From Dermatobacter hominis (GTDB lineage Bacteria; Actinomycetota; Acidimicrobiia; Acidimicrobiales; Microtrichaceae), in assembly GCF_020715685.1 (NCBI RefSeq), contig NZ_CP085840.1, positions 3,658,001 through 3,722,000 on the forward strand: a stretch of DNA of 64,000 bases, read 5' to 3'. Made by a program: the position numbers and the translations under genes. The notes beneath the pieces are model-generated. The model worked only from the letters and a program-made list of their open reading frames with translations. It had not been told where the DNA came from and did no database searches. Within the stretch, counting starts at the first letter, position 1, and every line of letters starts with the position of its first letter. Below are positions 48,205-56,779 of the stretch, piece by piece.

Positions 48205-51078
48205 TCAGTCGACCCGGCGGACGACCACCACGGCCACGTCGTCGGTCGCCTCGGCCTCGGGCGACAGCGTGACGAGGGCGTCGGCGATCGACTCGACGTC
48301 ACCCCGCAGGCGCAGGAACGCCTCGGCCACGCTGGCGATGCCGTCGTCGATCGGCGCCCGCCGCGACTCGACCAGCCCGTCGGTGAAGGACACCACGACG
48401 TCGCCGGGCTCGAACGGCACCGCCGACGCCGTCTGGTGATCGTCGGGCGGCATGCCGAGGGGCGGGTAGCGCGAGCCCTCGAGGACGCGCACGCCGGCAT
48501 CGGTCCGCAGCAGCGCCGGCGGGTGCCCGGCCGACGTCAGCCGGAGGGTGCCGGCCCGCGGATCGATCTCGATGCACAGCGCGGTGCCCCGGAACGCGGT
48601 CGGCTCCTCGTCGCTGACGAGCGGGTGCAGCGTCGGGAAGAGGTCGTCGAACGGCACGCCGGTCCGGATGAGGGTGGCGATGGTCGTCCGGAAGCGTGCC
48701 ATCTCGATCGCGGCGTCGACGCCGTGGCCCACGACGTCGCCGACCACCGCGATCGTCCTGCCGTCCTCGAGCGCGATGAACTCGTACCAGTCGCCGCCCA
48801 TGCGGAGGTTGGACAGCGCCGGCTGGTAGCGGCCGGCGCACTCCACGCCGACGAGGCCGGGCGGCATGCGCACCAGCTGCTCGGTCATGCCGGACACCAG
48901 TTCGTGCTCGAGCTCGGACCGTTGCGTCCGCTCGAGCGTGGCGCCGCACAGGTCGGCGACGGTGGCCAGCAGCGCTCGCGTGGCCGGGTCCCGGTCGGCG
49001 CGGTCGGGCCACGCCACGGCGATCGCGCCGATGGCGGGATCTCGCCCGGTGAGCAGCGGGACCGCCCAGAGGGCGCCGACGTCGAGCGCCTCGATCTCGG
49101 GGACGAGCCCCGGGTAGCGCCGCCGGAACTCGTCCCGGTCGTCGATGAGCACCTCGCGGCCGGTCCGGATCACGTCGACCAGCGGGATCTCGGCCTCGAG
49201 CGGCAGGTCCCGGAACCGGGCCGAGTCGGCGCCCATCGACGGCGGGCGGACCACGTCGATCCGGCCGTGCTGGTTGCGGACCGCGAGCCGGGCGAGCGAT
49301 GCGCCGAGCACCGCCGGGAGCGTCTCGTCGACCGCCAACCCGACGTCGGTGCCCGTCGTCGCCTCGGCGAGCCGGCCGGCGAGCTCGGACATGCCGCTCG
49401 ACGTCGAGTACAGGACGGCGCGCTCGAGCGCGCCGCGGGCCAGCTCGGCGAGCGTGGCCAGCGCGGCCTCGTCGACGGCCGACACGATGGGCCGCGCCCA
49501 GCCGACGCCGATCGCGGCCATGACCCGTCCTCGGATCACGATCGGCAGCACGACCGCCGCCTCGATGCCCGCCCAGCGCGGCGCGTCGGCGATCTCGGGG
49601 TAGCGCTCCTCGAACTCCTGGCGGGACCCGATCGTGGTGCGCTCGCCGGTGCGGACGGCGTCGTTGATCGGGCCCTTCGCGTCGATCGGGATCTCGAGCG
49701 GCTCGGCGCGGGTGGTGGGGTCGTAGAACCGCAGCGTCCGGTTGGCCGCGTCCACGACCGCCATGTTCGAGGTGCGGGCGTCGGCCAGCCGCCAGCCGTG
49801 CTCGGCGATGATGCCGCCCACGTCCTCGACCGTCGGCGCGCCCGCGAGGTCGGCGCTCAGCTCGGCCAGGGCGGTCGACGTCTCGTAGAGGCGACCGCGC
49901 CGGATGGCCTCGGTGGCGAGCGAGCCGAGGGTGTCGAACCGGCTGCGCACCGTCGCGTCCACCTCGGTCGGCGTACGCCAGTGGACGACGAGACCGCCGA
50001 GGACGCGCCCCGAGCCGTCCACGAGCGGCGCCGCCAGCGTCGTGGCGACGAGGCCGGGTGCGACCGCGGCGAGCAGCGGCACGTCGTCGAAGCTGCGCTG
50101 GTCGGGACCGCTGCCGAAGACGAGCGTCGTCCGGTCGCGGATCGCCACGGCGAGCGGGTAGCCGCCGTCCATGGGGAGCAGGTCCGGGGGGCCGACGGCC
50201 TCCTCGAACGCCTCGTCGCACGCGATGCGCAGCTCGCCGGTGCGGTCGACGACGCCCACCGTGGCGTAGTCGGCCCCGAGCGCCTGGGCAGCACCCCGCG
50301 CCACCACGTCGACGAGCCGGTCGACCGTGTCGGTCCGGTTGACCTCGGCGGACAGGGTGGCGAGCTCGCCGATCCAGCGCCGCTCGAGCACCGCCGCCAG
50401 CTCGCGCGCCGCACGCTCCGCCTCGGCCTCGCGCCGCTGGCGACCCCAGCGGCGCTGGTTGAGCGACGACAGCACGCCGTAGACGACGGCGAAGGCGGCG
50501 ACGAGGCCGGCGACGACCAGCAGCACGTCGGCCGATCGCGAGATCGACGCCAGGCGCTCACGGTTGACCGTCTGGATGCGCTCGCCGAGCTGCCGCTGCG
50601 CGCTGCGGAGCTGGTCGAGGCGCTCCGCCCCGAGGCCCGTCCGCTCGATCTCGAACGCCTCGAGCAGGTCGCCCGACCGGATCGCCTCGATCTCCGGATC
50701 GGCGACCTCCCGCCGCCAGCTCGCCAGGCGCTCGCGCACGAGCTCGATGTCGGCGTCGCTGCCCGGCTCGTCGGCGAGCTCCCGCTCGAGCTTGTCCAGG
50801 ATGTCGTCGGCCGCGTCCCGCGCCTCGGCGTGCTGGTCCAGGAAGGCGCCGTCGCCCTGGAAGGCGTAGCGCCGGACCGAGATGTCCTGGGTCGAGAGCG
50901 CGGTGTCCAGGTCCGACGAGGCGGTGGTGAGCTGCCGCAGCGCGTCGGTCTGGCGGGAGGCGTCGGCCCGCATCCCCAGCGAGGCGACGAGGACGATCGT
51001 GCTCACGGCCAGCAGCGCCACGACCGACAGCGTGGTGAGGACGAAGACACGGCGGCGGACATCGTCGACGGCCTCCAC
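48205..51078 (-). CDS. Membrane CHASE3-GAF-SpoIIE protein phosphatase
   Basis: A 957-residue signalling protein. A transmembrane helix (about 12-35), an extracellular four-helix CHASE3-type sensor (about 40-180), a second helix (about 184-206), then three GAF-like domains (about 245-395, 400-555, 565-720) and a C-terminal PP2C-type SpoIIE phosphatase (about 725-955). Its metal Asp residues are in MGGDWYEF, VVGDVVGHG, FTDGLVE and ATDDVAVVVV. Such proteins dephosphorylate anti-sigma-factor antagonists in partner-switching pathways. No STAS or anti-sigma gene is adjacent, so the target lies elsewhere. Confidence 0.9.
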   Translation of the reverse strand: MEAVDDVRRRVFVLTTLSVVALLAVSTIVLVASLGMRADASRQTDALRQLTTASSDLDTALSTQDISVRRYAFQGDGAFLDQHAEARDAADDILDKLERELADEPGSDADIELVRERLASWRREVADPEIEAIRSGDLLEAFEIERTGLGAERLDQLRSAQRQLGERIQTVNRERLASISRSADVLLVVAGLVAAFAVVYGVLSSLNQRRWGRQRREAEAERAARELAAVLERRWIGELATLSAEVNRTDTVDRLVDVVARGAAQALGADYATVGVVDRTGELRIACDEAFEEAVGPPDLLPMDGGYPLAVAIRDRTTLVFGSGPDQRSFDDVPLLAAVAPGLVATTLAAPLVDGSGRVLGGLVVHWRTPTEVDATVRSRFDTLGSLATEAIRRGRLYETSTALAELSADLAGAPTVEDVGGIIAEHGWRLADARTSNMAVVDAANRTLRFYDPTTRAEPLEIPIDAKGPINDAVRTGERTTIGSRQEFEERYPEIADAPRWAGIEAAVVLPIVIRGRVMAAIGVGWARPIVSAVDEAALATLAELARGALERAVLYSTSSGMSELAGRLAEATTGTDVGLAVDETLPAVLGASLARLAVRNQHGRIDVVRPPSMGADSARFRDLPLEAEIPLVDVIRTGREVLIDDRDEFRRRYPGLVPEIEALDVGALWAVPLLTGRDPAIGAIAVAWPDRADRDPATRALLATVADLCGATLERTQRSELEHELVSGMTEQLVRMPPGLVGVECAGRYQPALSNLRMGGDWYEFIALEDGRTIAVVGDVVGHGVDAAIEMARFRTTIATLIRTGVPFDDLFPTLHPLVSDEEPTAFRGTALCIEIDPRAGTLRLTSAGHPPALLRTDAGVRVLEGSRYPPLGMPPDDHQTASAVPFEPGDVVVSFTDGLVESRRAPIDDGIASVAEAFLRLRGDVESIADALVTLSPEAEATDDVAVVVVRRVD

Positions 51079-51183
51079 GCACCCACCTTACGGGCACGAT
51101 CCCCCGGTTGCCTCGGGAGCGGCCGGGACGTTCCGGTTCCGGGCGGCCGTTCCGTAGGCGACCTACCAGAAGGACGCGCCGCT

Positions 51184-51393
51184 GTGCTGGTCGGTGGCGC
51201 GGGCGAGGCGTGCGGGCTGACCGACCTCGACACCGGCAACCCGGTCACCGAGGTCGCTCCCGGTGCGGTCGCGAGCCTGCCCACGTCGGGCCCCGTCCCG
51301 TCGGGGACCTCGGTCGAGGTCTCGACCCAGGCAGGCGACCCCGTGTGGCAGCTCACGGCCGGCGATCGGGACGCGTCGACGTCGTCGAGGTGA
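51184..51393 (+). CDS. Small hypothetical protein
   Basis: A possible 69-residue protein starting at GTG with AAGGA nine bases upstream. Nearly every codon ends in G or C, as in real genes here, although the reading frame also continues upstream antisense to the phosphatase. The sequence is beta-prone (VTEVAPGAVASLP, SVEVSTQAGDPVWQL) with no recognisable domain. It precedes the TerB-Coq4 gene by 67 bases. Confidence 0.45.
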   Translation: MLVGGAGEACGLTDLDTGNPVTEVAPGAVASLPTSGPVPSGTSVEVSTQAGDPVWQLTAGDRDASTSSR

Positions 51394-51460
51394 TCCTCGG
51401 CCTGCCCGTGCGGACGGCGGGCCTATGCTCCGCGTGACGGAACCTCGCGAGGAGGTCTCG

Positions 51461-52576
51461 GTGGGGGAGCAGCGCTCGGTCGCGCCGGACGTGGAGGAGT
51501 CGGGGGCCTCGTGCGACGAGGCGCGGCTGATCGCGCGGGCCGTCGCCACCGCGGTGGCGGCCGACGGCACGCCGTCCGAGTCGCAGGCCAGCCTGCTCCG
51601 GGCGGTGCACCGCTCGACGCGGGGCCTCGACGTCGACTTCTGCGCCCTGGAGCCGCTCGGTCCCGCGGAGCTCGCCGAGGCGCTGGCGGCCACGCCCCCC
51701 GACGTCCGCCACCGGATCGTCCACGACATGGTCCTCGGCGAGCTGATCCTCCGGCCGATCCCGCCCGAGGTGGCGCGCCGGGTCGGCGAGTACGCCGCGG
51801 CGCTCGGCGTCGACGACCGCTACGTGCGCGTCGCCCGCCGGTACGCGCAGGGCGCGTTCGGGCTGGCCTGGCTCGACCTGCGCCGGAGCGGGTTCGCGGA
51901 GCACTGGGAAGACGCCCGGATGGACCAGCTGAAGACGACGGTCCGGCTCGAGGACCAGCTGGCGGCCGGGGCCGAGGACTCGGCGCTCGCCGAGTGCTGG
52001 ATGGGCTTCGCCGAGCTCGAGCCGGGCACGCTCGGGCGCAGCGTCTGGGACATGTACCGCACCCGCGGCTTCGGGCTGCCGGGCACCGTCGGCGGCGCAT
52101 CGGCGTACCTGGCCCAGCACGACTTCGTCCACGTGCTCGCCGACTACGGGACGAACCTCAACGGGGAGCTCGAGGTCTTCGCGCTCATCGGCCGCGCCGA
52201 TCCGGACCCCAAGGGCTTCTCGTGGCTGGCGACGCTGGTCGGGCTGTTCGGGACGGGCTACGTGGCCGACGCCGGGTTCTTCACCGGCAACCTCGAGGAG
52301 CGCCGCCTCGACAGCCCCGAGGTGCACGTGCGGCTGGCCGACGCGCTCCGTCGGGGCCAGGCGCTGTGCGACCGGCTCGGCGTCGACCTGCTCGAGGTGG
52401 ACTTCCACGAGCGGTCTGCGACGGCGGTCGAGGACGTGCGCGCCGAGCTCGGCTTCGATGCCAAGGGCGAGGCTGCGCTCGCGGCGGGCTCGCCCGGGGC
52501 GTTCGACCCGGCCGGCATGTCGCCGATCCAGCGGCGCTACGCGGCGTCGCTCGACGGAGGAGGGATGGACGCATGA
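51461..52576 (+). CDS. TerB-like/Coq4-like fusion protein
   Basis: A 371-residue protein. Residues about 20-150 are helical and resemble a TerB unit (ARAVATAVAADGTPSESQ; later VARRVGEYAAALGVDD). From about 150 it resembles Coq4, with the exact zinc-type motif HDxxH-x11-E (His220, Asp221, His224, Glu236). Coq4 works in ubiquinone assembly; high-GC actinomycetes use menaquinone, so the role here must differ. The GTG at 51461 has GAGGAGG just upstream and was preferred over the ATG at 51425. It is coupled (ATGA) to the next gene. Confidence 0.78.
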   Translation: MGEQRSVAPDVEESGASCDEARLIARAVATAVAADGTPSESQASLLRAVHRSTRGLDVDFCALEPLGPAELAEALAATPPDVRHRIVHDMVLGELILRPIPPEVARRVGEYAAALGVDDRYVRVARRYAQGAFGLAWLDLRRSGFAEHWEDARMDQLKTTVRLEDQLAAGAEDSALAECWMGFAELEPGTLGRSVWDMYRTRGFGLPGTVGGASAYLAQHDFVHVLADYGTNLNGELEVFALIGRADPDPKGFSWLATLVGLFGTGYVADAGFFTGNLEERRLDSPEVHVRLADALRRGQALCDRLGVDLLEVDFHERSATAVEDVRAELGFDAKGEAALAAGSPGAFDPAGMSPIQRRYAASLDGGGMDA

Positions 52577-52917
52577 GGTTCACGCAGGGCATCAGGGTCC
52601 AGTGCGACGACCCGGAGGCGCTCGTGCGCCTCATCGCGGACTGGGACCGGGCGCAGGCCGCGACCGACGTCATGGGCTACATCGGGACGCGCCTGCTGGC
52701 CGACCGCGACGAGGAGGGGGCGTTCCTGATCATGGCCGACTTCGCCGAGGTCGACGGCGACCTGACCCCCGCCGAGGAGGCCGAGCGCAACAACCAGCGC
52801 GAGGAGACGGAGCGGTGGGCGCAGTCGCTGCGGCGCCTCATCGGCGGCGAGCCCGACTGGAGCCACTACGACGAGCTCTACCGGACCGGCATCACCGGCA
52901 ACCTCCGCACCGGGTGA
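52573..52917 (+). CDS. Small protein, possible ABM/dimeric alpha-beta barrel
   Basis: A 114-residue protein of the kind FTQGIRVQCDDPEALVRLIADWD ... IGTRLLADRDEEGAFLIMADFA, the strand-helix pattern of dimeric alpha-beta barrels such as the antibiotic-biosynthesis-monooxygenase type. No catalytic residue is clear. The ATG overlaps the TerB-Coq4 stop, and the flavin-type gene follows after 10 bases, so the three form an operon. Function unknown. Confidence 0.7.
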   Translation: MRFTQGIRVQCDDPEALVRLIADWDRAQAATDVMGYIGTRLLADRDEEGAFLIMADFAEVDGDLTPAEEAERNNQREETERWAQSLRRLIGGEPDWSHYDELYRTGITGNLRTG

Positions 52918-52927
52918 GGGTGCGACC

Positions 52928-53551
52928 GTGGGACAGGACTACCACGAGGCCCAGCGGGCCGTGCAGGACCGGTTCGACACCCGGCGGCTCGCCGACCGGC
53001 TGGACGAGGCGACGAGCTCGAGGATCAGCGACGAGCACCGGGCCTTCATCGAGGCCCGGGACATGTTCTTCCTCGCGACCGCGGACTCCGATGGCGTACC
53101 CCAGTGCTCGTACAAGGGCGGCGACCCGGGCTTCGTGCGCGTGCTCGACCCCGAGACGCTGACGTTCCCCGTCTACGACGGCAACGGGATGTTCCTGTCG
53201 GTGGGCAACATCCTCGTGAACCCCCATGTCGGGCTGCTGTTCATCGACCTGGCCGACGGGACCCGGCTCCGGGTGAACGGCGTCGCCACGGTCGACGGCG
53301 AGGACCTCGACGACGCGCCGCCCGGTGCGCAGCTGGTCGTGCGCGTGCAGGTGCGCGCCGTGTTCCCCAACTGCCGGCGCTACGTGCACCGCCGGGAGGT
53401 CGTCGAGCGGTCGCCGTTCGTACCGACGGGGGAGGGTGCGCCGCCCGTGCCCGACTGGAAGCGTGATCCGTGGTTCGACGGCACGCTGCCGCGCGACGAC
53501 CCGGCGCGGGATCCGGACCACCCCTCGGCGCCGTCCATCCCGCAGTTCTGA
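52928..53551 (+). CDS. Pyridoxamine 5'-phosphate oxidase-family protein
   Basis: A 207-residue split-barrel flavin-type protein. Visible are the strand FFLATADSDGVPQCSYKGGDPGF, LTFPVYDGNGMFLSVGNI and VGLLFIDLADGTRLRVNG, typical of the PPOX/F420-binding split-barrel group. It may bind FMN, F420 or heme and act as a reductase or oxidase. GTG start, third gene after the TerB-Coq4 protein. The last 30 residues are Pro/Asp-rich. Confidence 0.85.
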   Translation: MGQDYHEAQRAVQDRFDTRRLADRLDEATSSRISDEHRAFIEARDMFFLATADSDGVPQCSYKGGDPGFVRVLDPETLTFPVYDGNGMFLSVGNILVNPHVGLLFIDLADGTRLRVNGVATVDGEDLDDAPPGAQLVVRVQVRAVFPNCRRYVHRREVVERSPFVPTGEGAPPVPDWKRDPWFDGTLPRDDPARDPDHPSAPSIPQF

Positions 53552-53596
53552 GCCGACAGCGCGGGGCGCGGCCGAGCGCCGTGCCGTGCGGCGGGG

Positions 53597-54622
53597 TCAG
53601 CTCCGCCCGGTGCCCGCCGCGACCCGGGCCCGCGCCGCGGCGACCGCGGGCAGCTCGCCGAGGACCGCCTGCAGCAGCGCCAGCGGGTACTGCACCGCCT
53701 CGGCCGCCAGGCGCTCGGCGTGGCGGTTGGAACCGGGGGCGACGAGGTCGTGCCACTCGTCGGGCATCGTGGCGAGCGTCGCCAGCATGAACGGGCGGGC
53801 GATCCCGCGCGCCGGCTCGCCGACGCCGTCGAGCTGGACGGTGGCGTCGAGCAGCGCCCGCGTGAGCCTCGAGACCGACAGCTCCGCGGTCCACGCGGCC
53901 ATCGTCGAGCGCAGGCCGTCGAGCGTCGTGGGCAGCTCGCCCTCGTCGATGAGCGGGAGGGGCAGGGTGCCCGCCCGGAGGGCGGCGCGCTGGTCGGGGT
54001 CGGCGAAGACCTCGTCGAGGTCGACGCGCTGGTCGAGCAGCGCGGCGTGCGTCGACTGCTCCTTCACGAACGCGTCGGCGTCCTCTCGGCGCAGCCGGCC
54101 CCGGCCGAACCGCTCGGTCATCACGAGGAAGGAGTCGGTGAGGGTCATCGACACCCAGGCGGTCTGGTGGGTGTCGGTGGCGTCGAAGCGCGTGCCGTCG
54201 CGCCCGGTGCCCCGGACCGTCCTGTGCATGGCGCGGACCCGCCGCGCCGACCGGCGGACCTCGTCCATGGACCCGAGGTTCTGGGCCTGGACGAAGGCGC
54301 CGGTGCGCCCCACGCGCCCGAGGAAGTCCTCGTAGAACTTCCCGGTGCTGTCGGTGGCGGTCGGGATCGGCACAGAGAGGGTCTGGAGGAGGGCGGCACG
54401 GAGGCCGGCGAGCGCCTGCGAGGCCTGGCCCACCAGGGACCACGTGATCGAGTCGGGCCCGAAGAGGCCGGGGTCGCCGGCCTCGGCGTCGGGGTCGAGC
54501 GAACTGGCGAACAGCCCGGTGCGGTCGAGGAAGCCGTCGCGCAGGAGCGGGATGCCCTGCGGCAGCGCCCACGTGACGACGGCGTTCGGCGTGGGCAGCA
54601 TCGTCAGGGGCGGGATCGTCAC
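53597..54622 (-). CDS. MpaB/DUF2236-family oxygenase-like protein
   Basis: About 341 residues with the DUF2236 (MpaB, ER-bound oxygenase) pattern: DSITWSLVGQAS, then MHRTVRGTGRDGTRFDATDTHQTAWVSMTLTDSFL, with the His/Asp-rich region characteristic of the group. Relatives include the latex-clearing and MpaB proteins, thought to be heme oxygenases. The GTG at 54622 overlaps the TetR stop (GTGA) and has GAGG upstream; an ATG at 54655 would overlap the TetR gene by 37 bases. It is probably the gene controlled by that TetR. Confidence 0.8.
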   Translation of the reverse strand: MTIPPLTMLPTPNAVVTWALPQGIPLLRDGFLDRTGLFASSLDPDAEAGDPGLFGPDSITWSLVGQASQALAGLRAALLQTLSVPIPTATDSTGKFYEDFLGRVGRTGAFVQAQNLGSMDEVRRSARRVRAMHRTVRGTGRDGTRFDATDTHQTAWVSMTLTDSFLVMTERFGRGRLRREDADAFVKEQSTHAALLDQRVDLDEVFADPDQRAALRAGTLPLPLIDEGELPTTLDGLRSTMAAWTAELSVSRLTRALLDATVQLDGVGEPARGIARPFMLATLATMPDEWHDLVAPGSNRHAERLAAEAVQYPLALLQAVLGELPAVAAARARVAAGTGRS

Positions 54623-55257
54623 GGCGTGGTCCTCGGTGGGAGCCGGAGCAGCCATCGGAAGGTGTCGCGGGCGTCGGATCGGATGGCGTCGTCGTCGTCG
54701 AGCTCGAGCGTGGTCGTCGGCGTCAGGAGGAGCGAGTGCGTCACCCGGGCCAGGAGCTCCGCGAGCGGGGCGGGGTCGAACCGCTCCAGGTGCCCCTCGT
54801 CCATCAGCCGCTCGATGTGGCCGGTCAGGTAATCGGCGCCGGCGCGGATGATCGGCCAGCCGTCGGTCGTGAGGCGGGGCAGGACGTCCTCGGGCTCGGT
54901 CTCGATGAGCCGGCGCAGCAGCGGCTGCTCGCGCAGGCGGCGGGCGACGGCGACGCTGACCTCGGCGAGCTGGTCCTCGGGCGGTGCGTCCGGATCGACG
55001 CCCGCCTCGAGCTCGTCGAGGAACCGTCGCGTCTCGCGGAGCGCCACCGCAGCGACGATCCCGTCCTTGGTGCCGTACCAGCGGTAGAGGGTCGCGGGGC
55101 TGATCCCGCTGCGCCGGGCGATCTCGTTGACGCTCGTGCGCCGGATGCCGAAGTCGAGGAAGGCGTCGAGTGCGCCGTCGAGCGCCCGCTCGCTCGGCGG
55201 GTCCGGGTCCCCGGTGCGGATCAGCTCCAGGAGGCCCGGAGAGGACGACGAGGGCAT
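54619..55257 (-). CDS. TetR-family transcriptional regulator
   Basis: A 212-residue regulator with helix-turn-helix RTSVNEIARRSGISPATLYRWYGTKDGIVA (about 39-68) and a helical C-terminal effector domain. It is first in a two-gene operon with the MpaB-like oxygenase (4-base overlap). An inverted repeat covers its own start codon, so it probably represses its own operon. Confidence 0.92.
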   Translation of the reverse strand: MPSSSSPGLLELIRTGDPDPPSERALDGALDAFLDFGIRRTSVNEIARRSGISPATLYRWYGTKDGIVAAVALRETRRFLDELEAGVDPDAPPEDQLAEVSVAVARRLREQPLLRRLIETEPEDVLPRLTTDGWPIIRAGADYLTGHIERLMDEGHLERFDPAPLAELLARVTHSLLLTPTTTLELDDDDAIRSDARDTFRWLLRLPPRTTP

Positions 55258-55284
55258 GAGAGCATCATGGCCTCACGCTCTCAT
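55256..55284. promoter_or_regulatory. Inverted repeat over the TetR start codon
   Basis: ATGAGAGC (55256-55263) and GCTCTCAT (55277-55284) are perfect 8-base arms 13 bases apart, spanning the TetR start codon (55257-55255 on the minus strand). This is a typical place for an autoregulatory TetR operator; it could also affect read-through from the upstream gene, which ends at 55296. Confidence 0.5.
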
Positions 55285-55295
55285 CGACGCAACCG

Positions 55296-56042
55296 TCAGC
55301 TGGCGAAGTCGGGCTGGCCCCGCCGGAGCGACGCCGACCGTCCGGCCGGCTGCTCCCAGTCCTCCTGACGACCGAGCGCCGTGTTGTCGAGGAAGTAGTA
55401 GGAGCCGCCGGTGCCCTCGAGGCCCCGCGCGTACACCGAGTACGTGTGGAAGACCCGATCGTCGACCATCAGGAAGCAGCTCTGGCCGGGCATGTCGTAG
55501 GGCTGCTCGGCGGTCTTCATCGACGCCTCGCCCCGGTCGGCGTACTCGTCGAGGGAGCGGAAGTTGTACTCGTCGAACCCGCGGCTCGCATCGATCGTGA
55601 CGCCGAAGTCGTAGTTGAACGGTCCGTCGCCGGACGAGTACCAGGGCAGGAACCAGCCGCGCTGGTCCTTCCACCGCTGGAGCTTCTGGAGCGGAGCCCT
55701 CGACACGATGGCGTACGTGGTGTCGCGGGTGTGGAGGTGCTCGACCATGCCGCGGGACACCTCGTCGATCCCGGCGGTGCAGCTCGGGCAACCGTCGTCC
55801 CACTCGGGGTGGAACATGAAGTGGTAGAGGATCAGCTGCGGTCGGCCCTCGAACAGGTCGGCGAGCCCGACGGTGCCGTCCGGACCCTCGAACTCGTAGT
55901 CGACGTCGACCTCGACCATCGGGAGCTCGCGGCGGCGGGCGTTGAGCCGGTCACGCTGCTCGGTCAGCTCCTTCTCGGCCCGGAGCAGCTCGATCCGCTC
56001 CGCTCGCCACTCGTCTCGGGAGGCGATCCTCGGCAGGCTCAT
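55296..56042 (-). CDS. DUF899-family thioredoxin-like protein
   Basis: A 248-residue DUF899 protein with thioredoxin-like fold. The start (SRDEWRAERIELLRAEKELTEQRD) is diagnostic, followed by FMFHPEWDDGCPSCTAGID with a CxxC pair (CPSC). Its biochemical role is unknown. GAGGGGG precedes the ATG. The gene ends 38 bases before the TetR start on the same strand. Confidence 0.9.
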   Translation of the reverse strand: MSLPRIASRDEWRAERIELLRAEKELTEQRDRLNARRRELPMVEVDVDYEFEGPDGTVGLADLFEGRPQLILYHFMFHPEWDDGCPSCTAGIDEVSRGMVEHLHTRDTTYAIVSRAPLQKLQRWKDQRGWFLPWYSSGDGPFNYDFGVTIDASRGFDEYNFRSLDEYADRGEASMKTAEQPYDMPGQSCFLMVDDRVFHTYSVYARGLEGTGGSYYFLDNTALGRQEDWEQPAGRSASLRRGQPDFAS

Positions 56043-56127
56043 GGGGGTCCCCCTCGTGCGGCGTCCTCCGACCACGTACCCATGGGTCGCGTCGGCCCAT
56101 GCGCGACCCTCGGCCGGCCGGCCCGGC

Positions 56128-56649
56128 TCAGCGGTCGGCGCCGACGTCGCGCTGCAGCAGCACGAGGTCGAGCCGCTCGCCGCGCAGCTCCCCGACGCCG
56201 GGCATCCTCGCCGTCTCGACGAACCCGAGGCGGCGGTGGAACTCGATCGACCGCTCGTTGCTCGCGTCGATGCCGGCGACGAGGACCTTCTTGCCCGCCG
56301 CCCGGGCCCGATCCTCGAGCGCCGCCATGAGCGCTCGCCCGACCCCGCGCCCCCAGCGGTCCTCGCGCACGTGGATCGTGAGCTCCGCGGTGATGAGGTA
56401 CCCGGGCGTGCGCTCGGTGTCGCGGAAGTCGCCGAACGACGCCCACCCGAGCACGTCGGCGTCGTCGTCGGGCTCGACGGCCACGACCACCGGCAGCCCG
56501 GCGGACTGGCGGGCGTCGACCCAGGCCGCCCGTTCGGCCACCGGTTCGAGCCGCTCGGTCCACGTGTAGGTCGTCGAGGGGATGAGGGCGTTGGCCAGCG
56601 CGGTGATCGCCGCCGCGTCGTCGGGTCGGGCGTCGCGCACTCGGGGCAC
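56128..56649 (-). CDS. GNAT-family N-acetyltransferase
   Basis: About 173 residues. The acetyl-CoA loop is RWGRGVGRALM (Q/RxxGxG/A-type); the GNAT strand pattern is clear (AELTIHVRED, VLVAGIDASNERSIEFHRRLGF). It resembles phosphinothricin/MddA-type acetyltransferases that modify amino-acid-like amines. The start is uncertain; I used the GTG at 56649 because the frame before it has no GNAT features. Confidence 0.85.
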   Translation of the reverse strand: MPRVRDARPDDAAAITALANALIPSTTYTWTERLEPVAERAAWVDARQSAGLPVVVAVEPDDDADVLGWASFGDFRDTERTPGYLITAELTIHVREDRWGRGVGRALMAALEDRARAAGKKVLVAGIDASNERSIEFHRRLGFVETARMPGVGELRGERLDLVLLQRDVGADR

Positions 56650-56779
56650 CGCCCGACTCTGCCCGCGGTGGGCCGCACCCGTCGAGGCCGGCGCGAGGCG
56701 GGCGTCGAGGTCGTCCCGCTGCCACCGCCGTGCTGCATGATGGCGGTGGCGCCGGGCGGGGGACTGGAGGTCGAGGTCG

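Noticed and set aside
48436-51183. Long plus-strand frame opposite the SpoIIE phosphatase
   Set aside because: Antisense to a multi-domain protein; only its last 70 codons lie outside that gene and were kept as a separate small-gene candidate.
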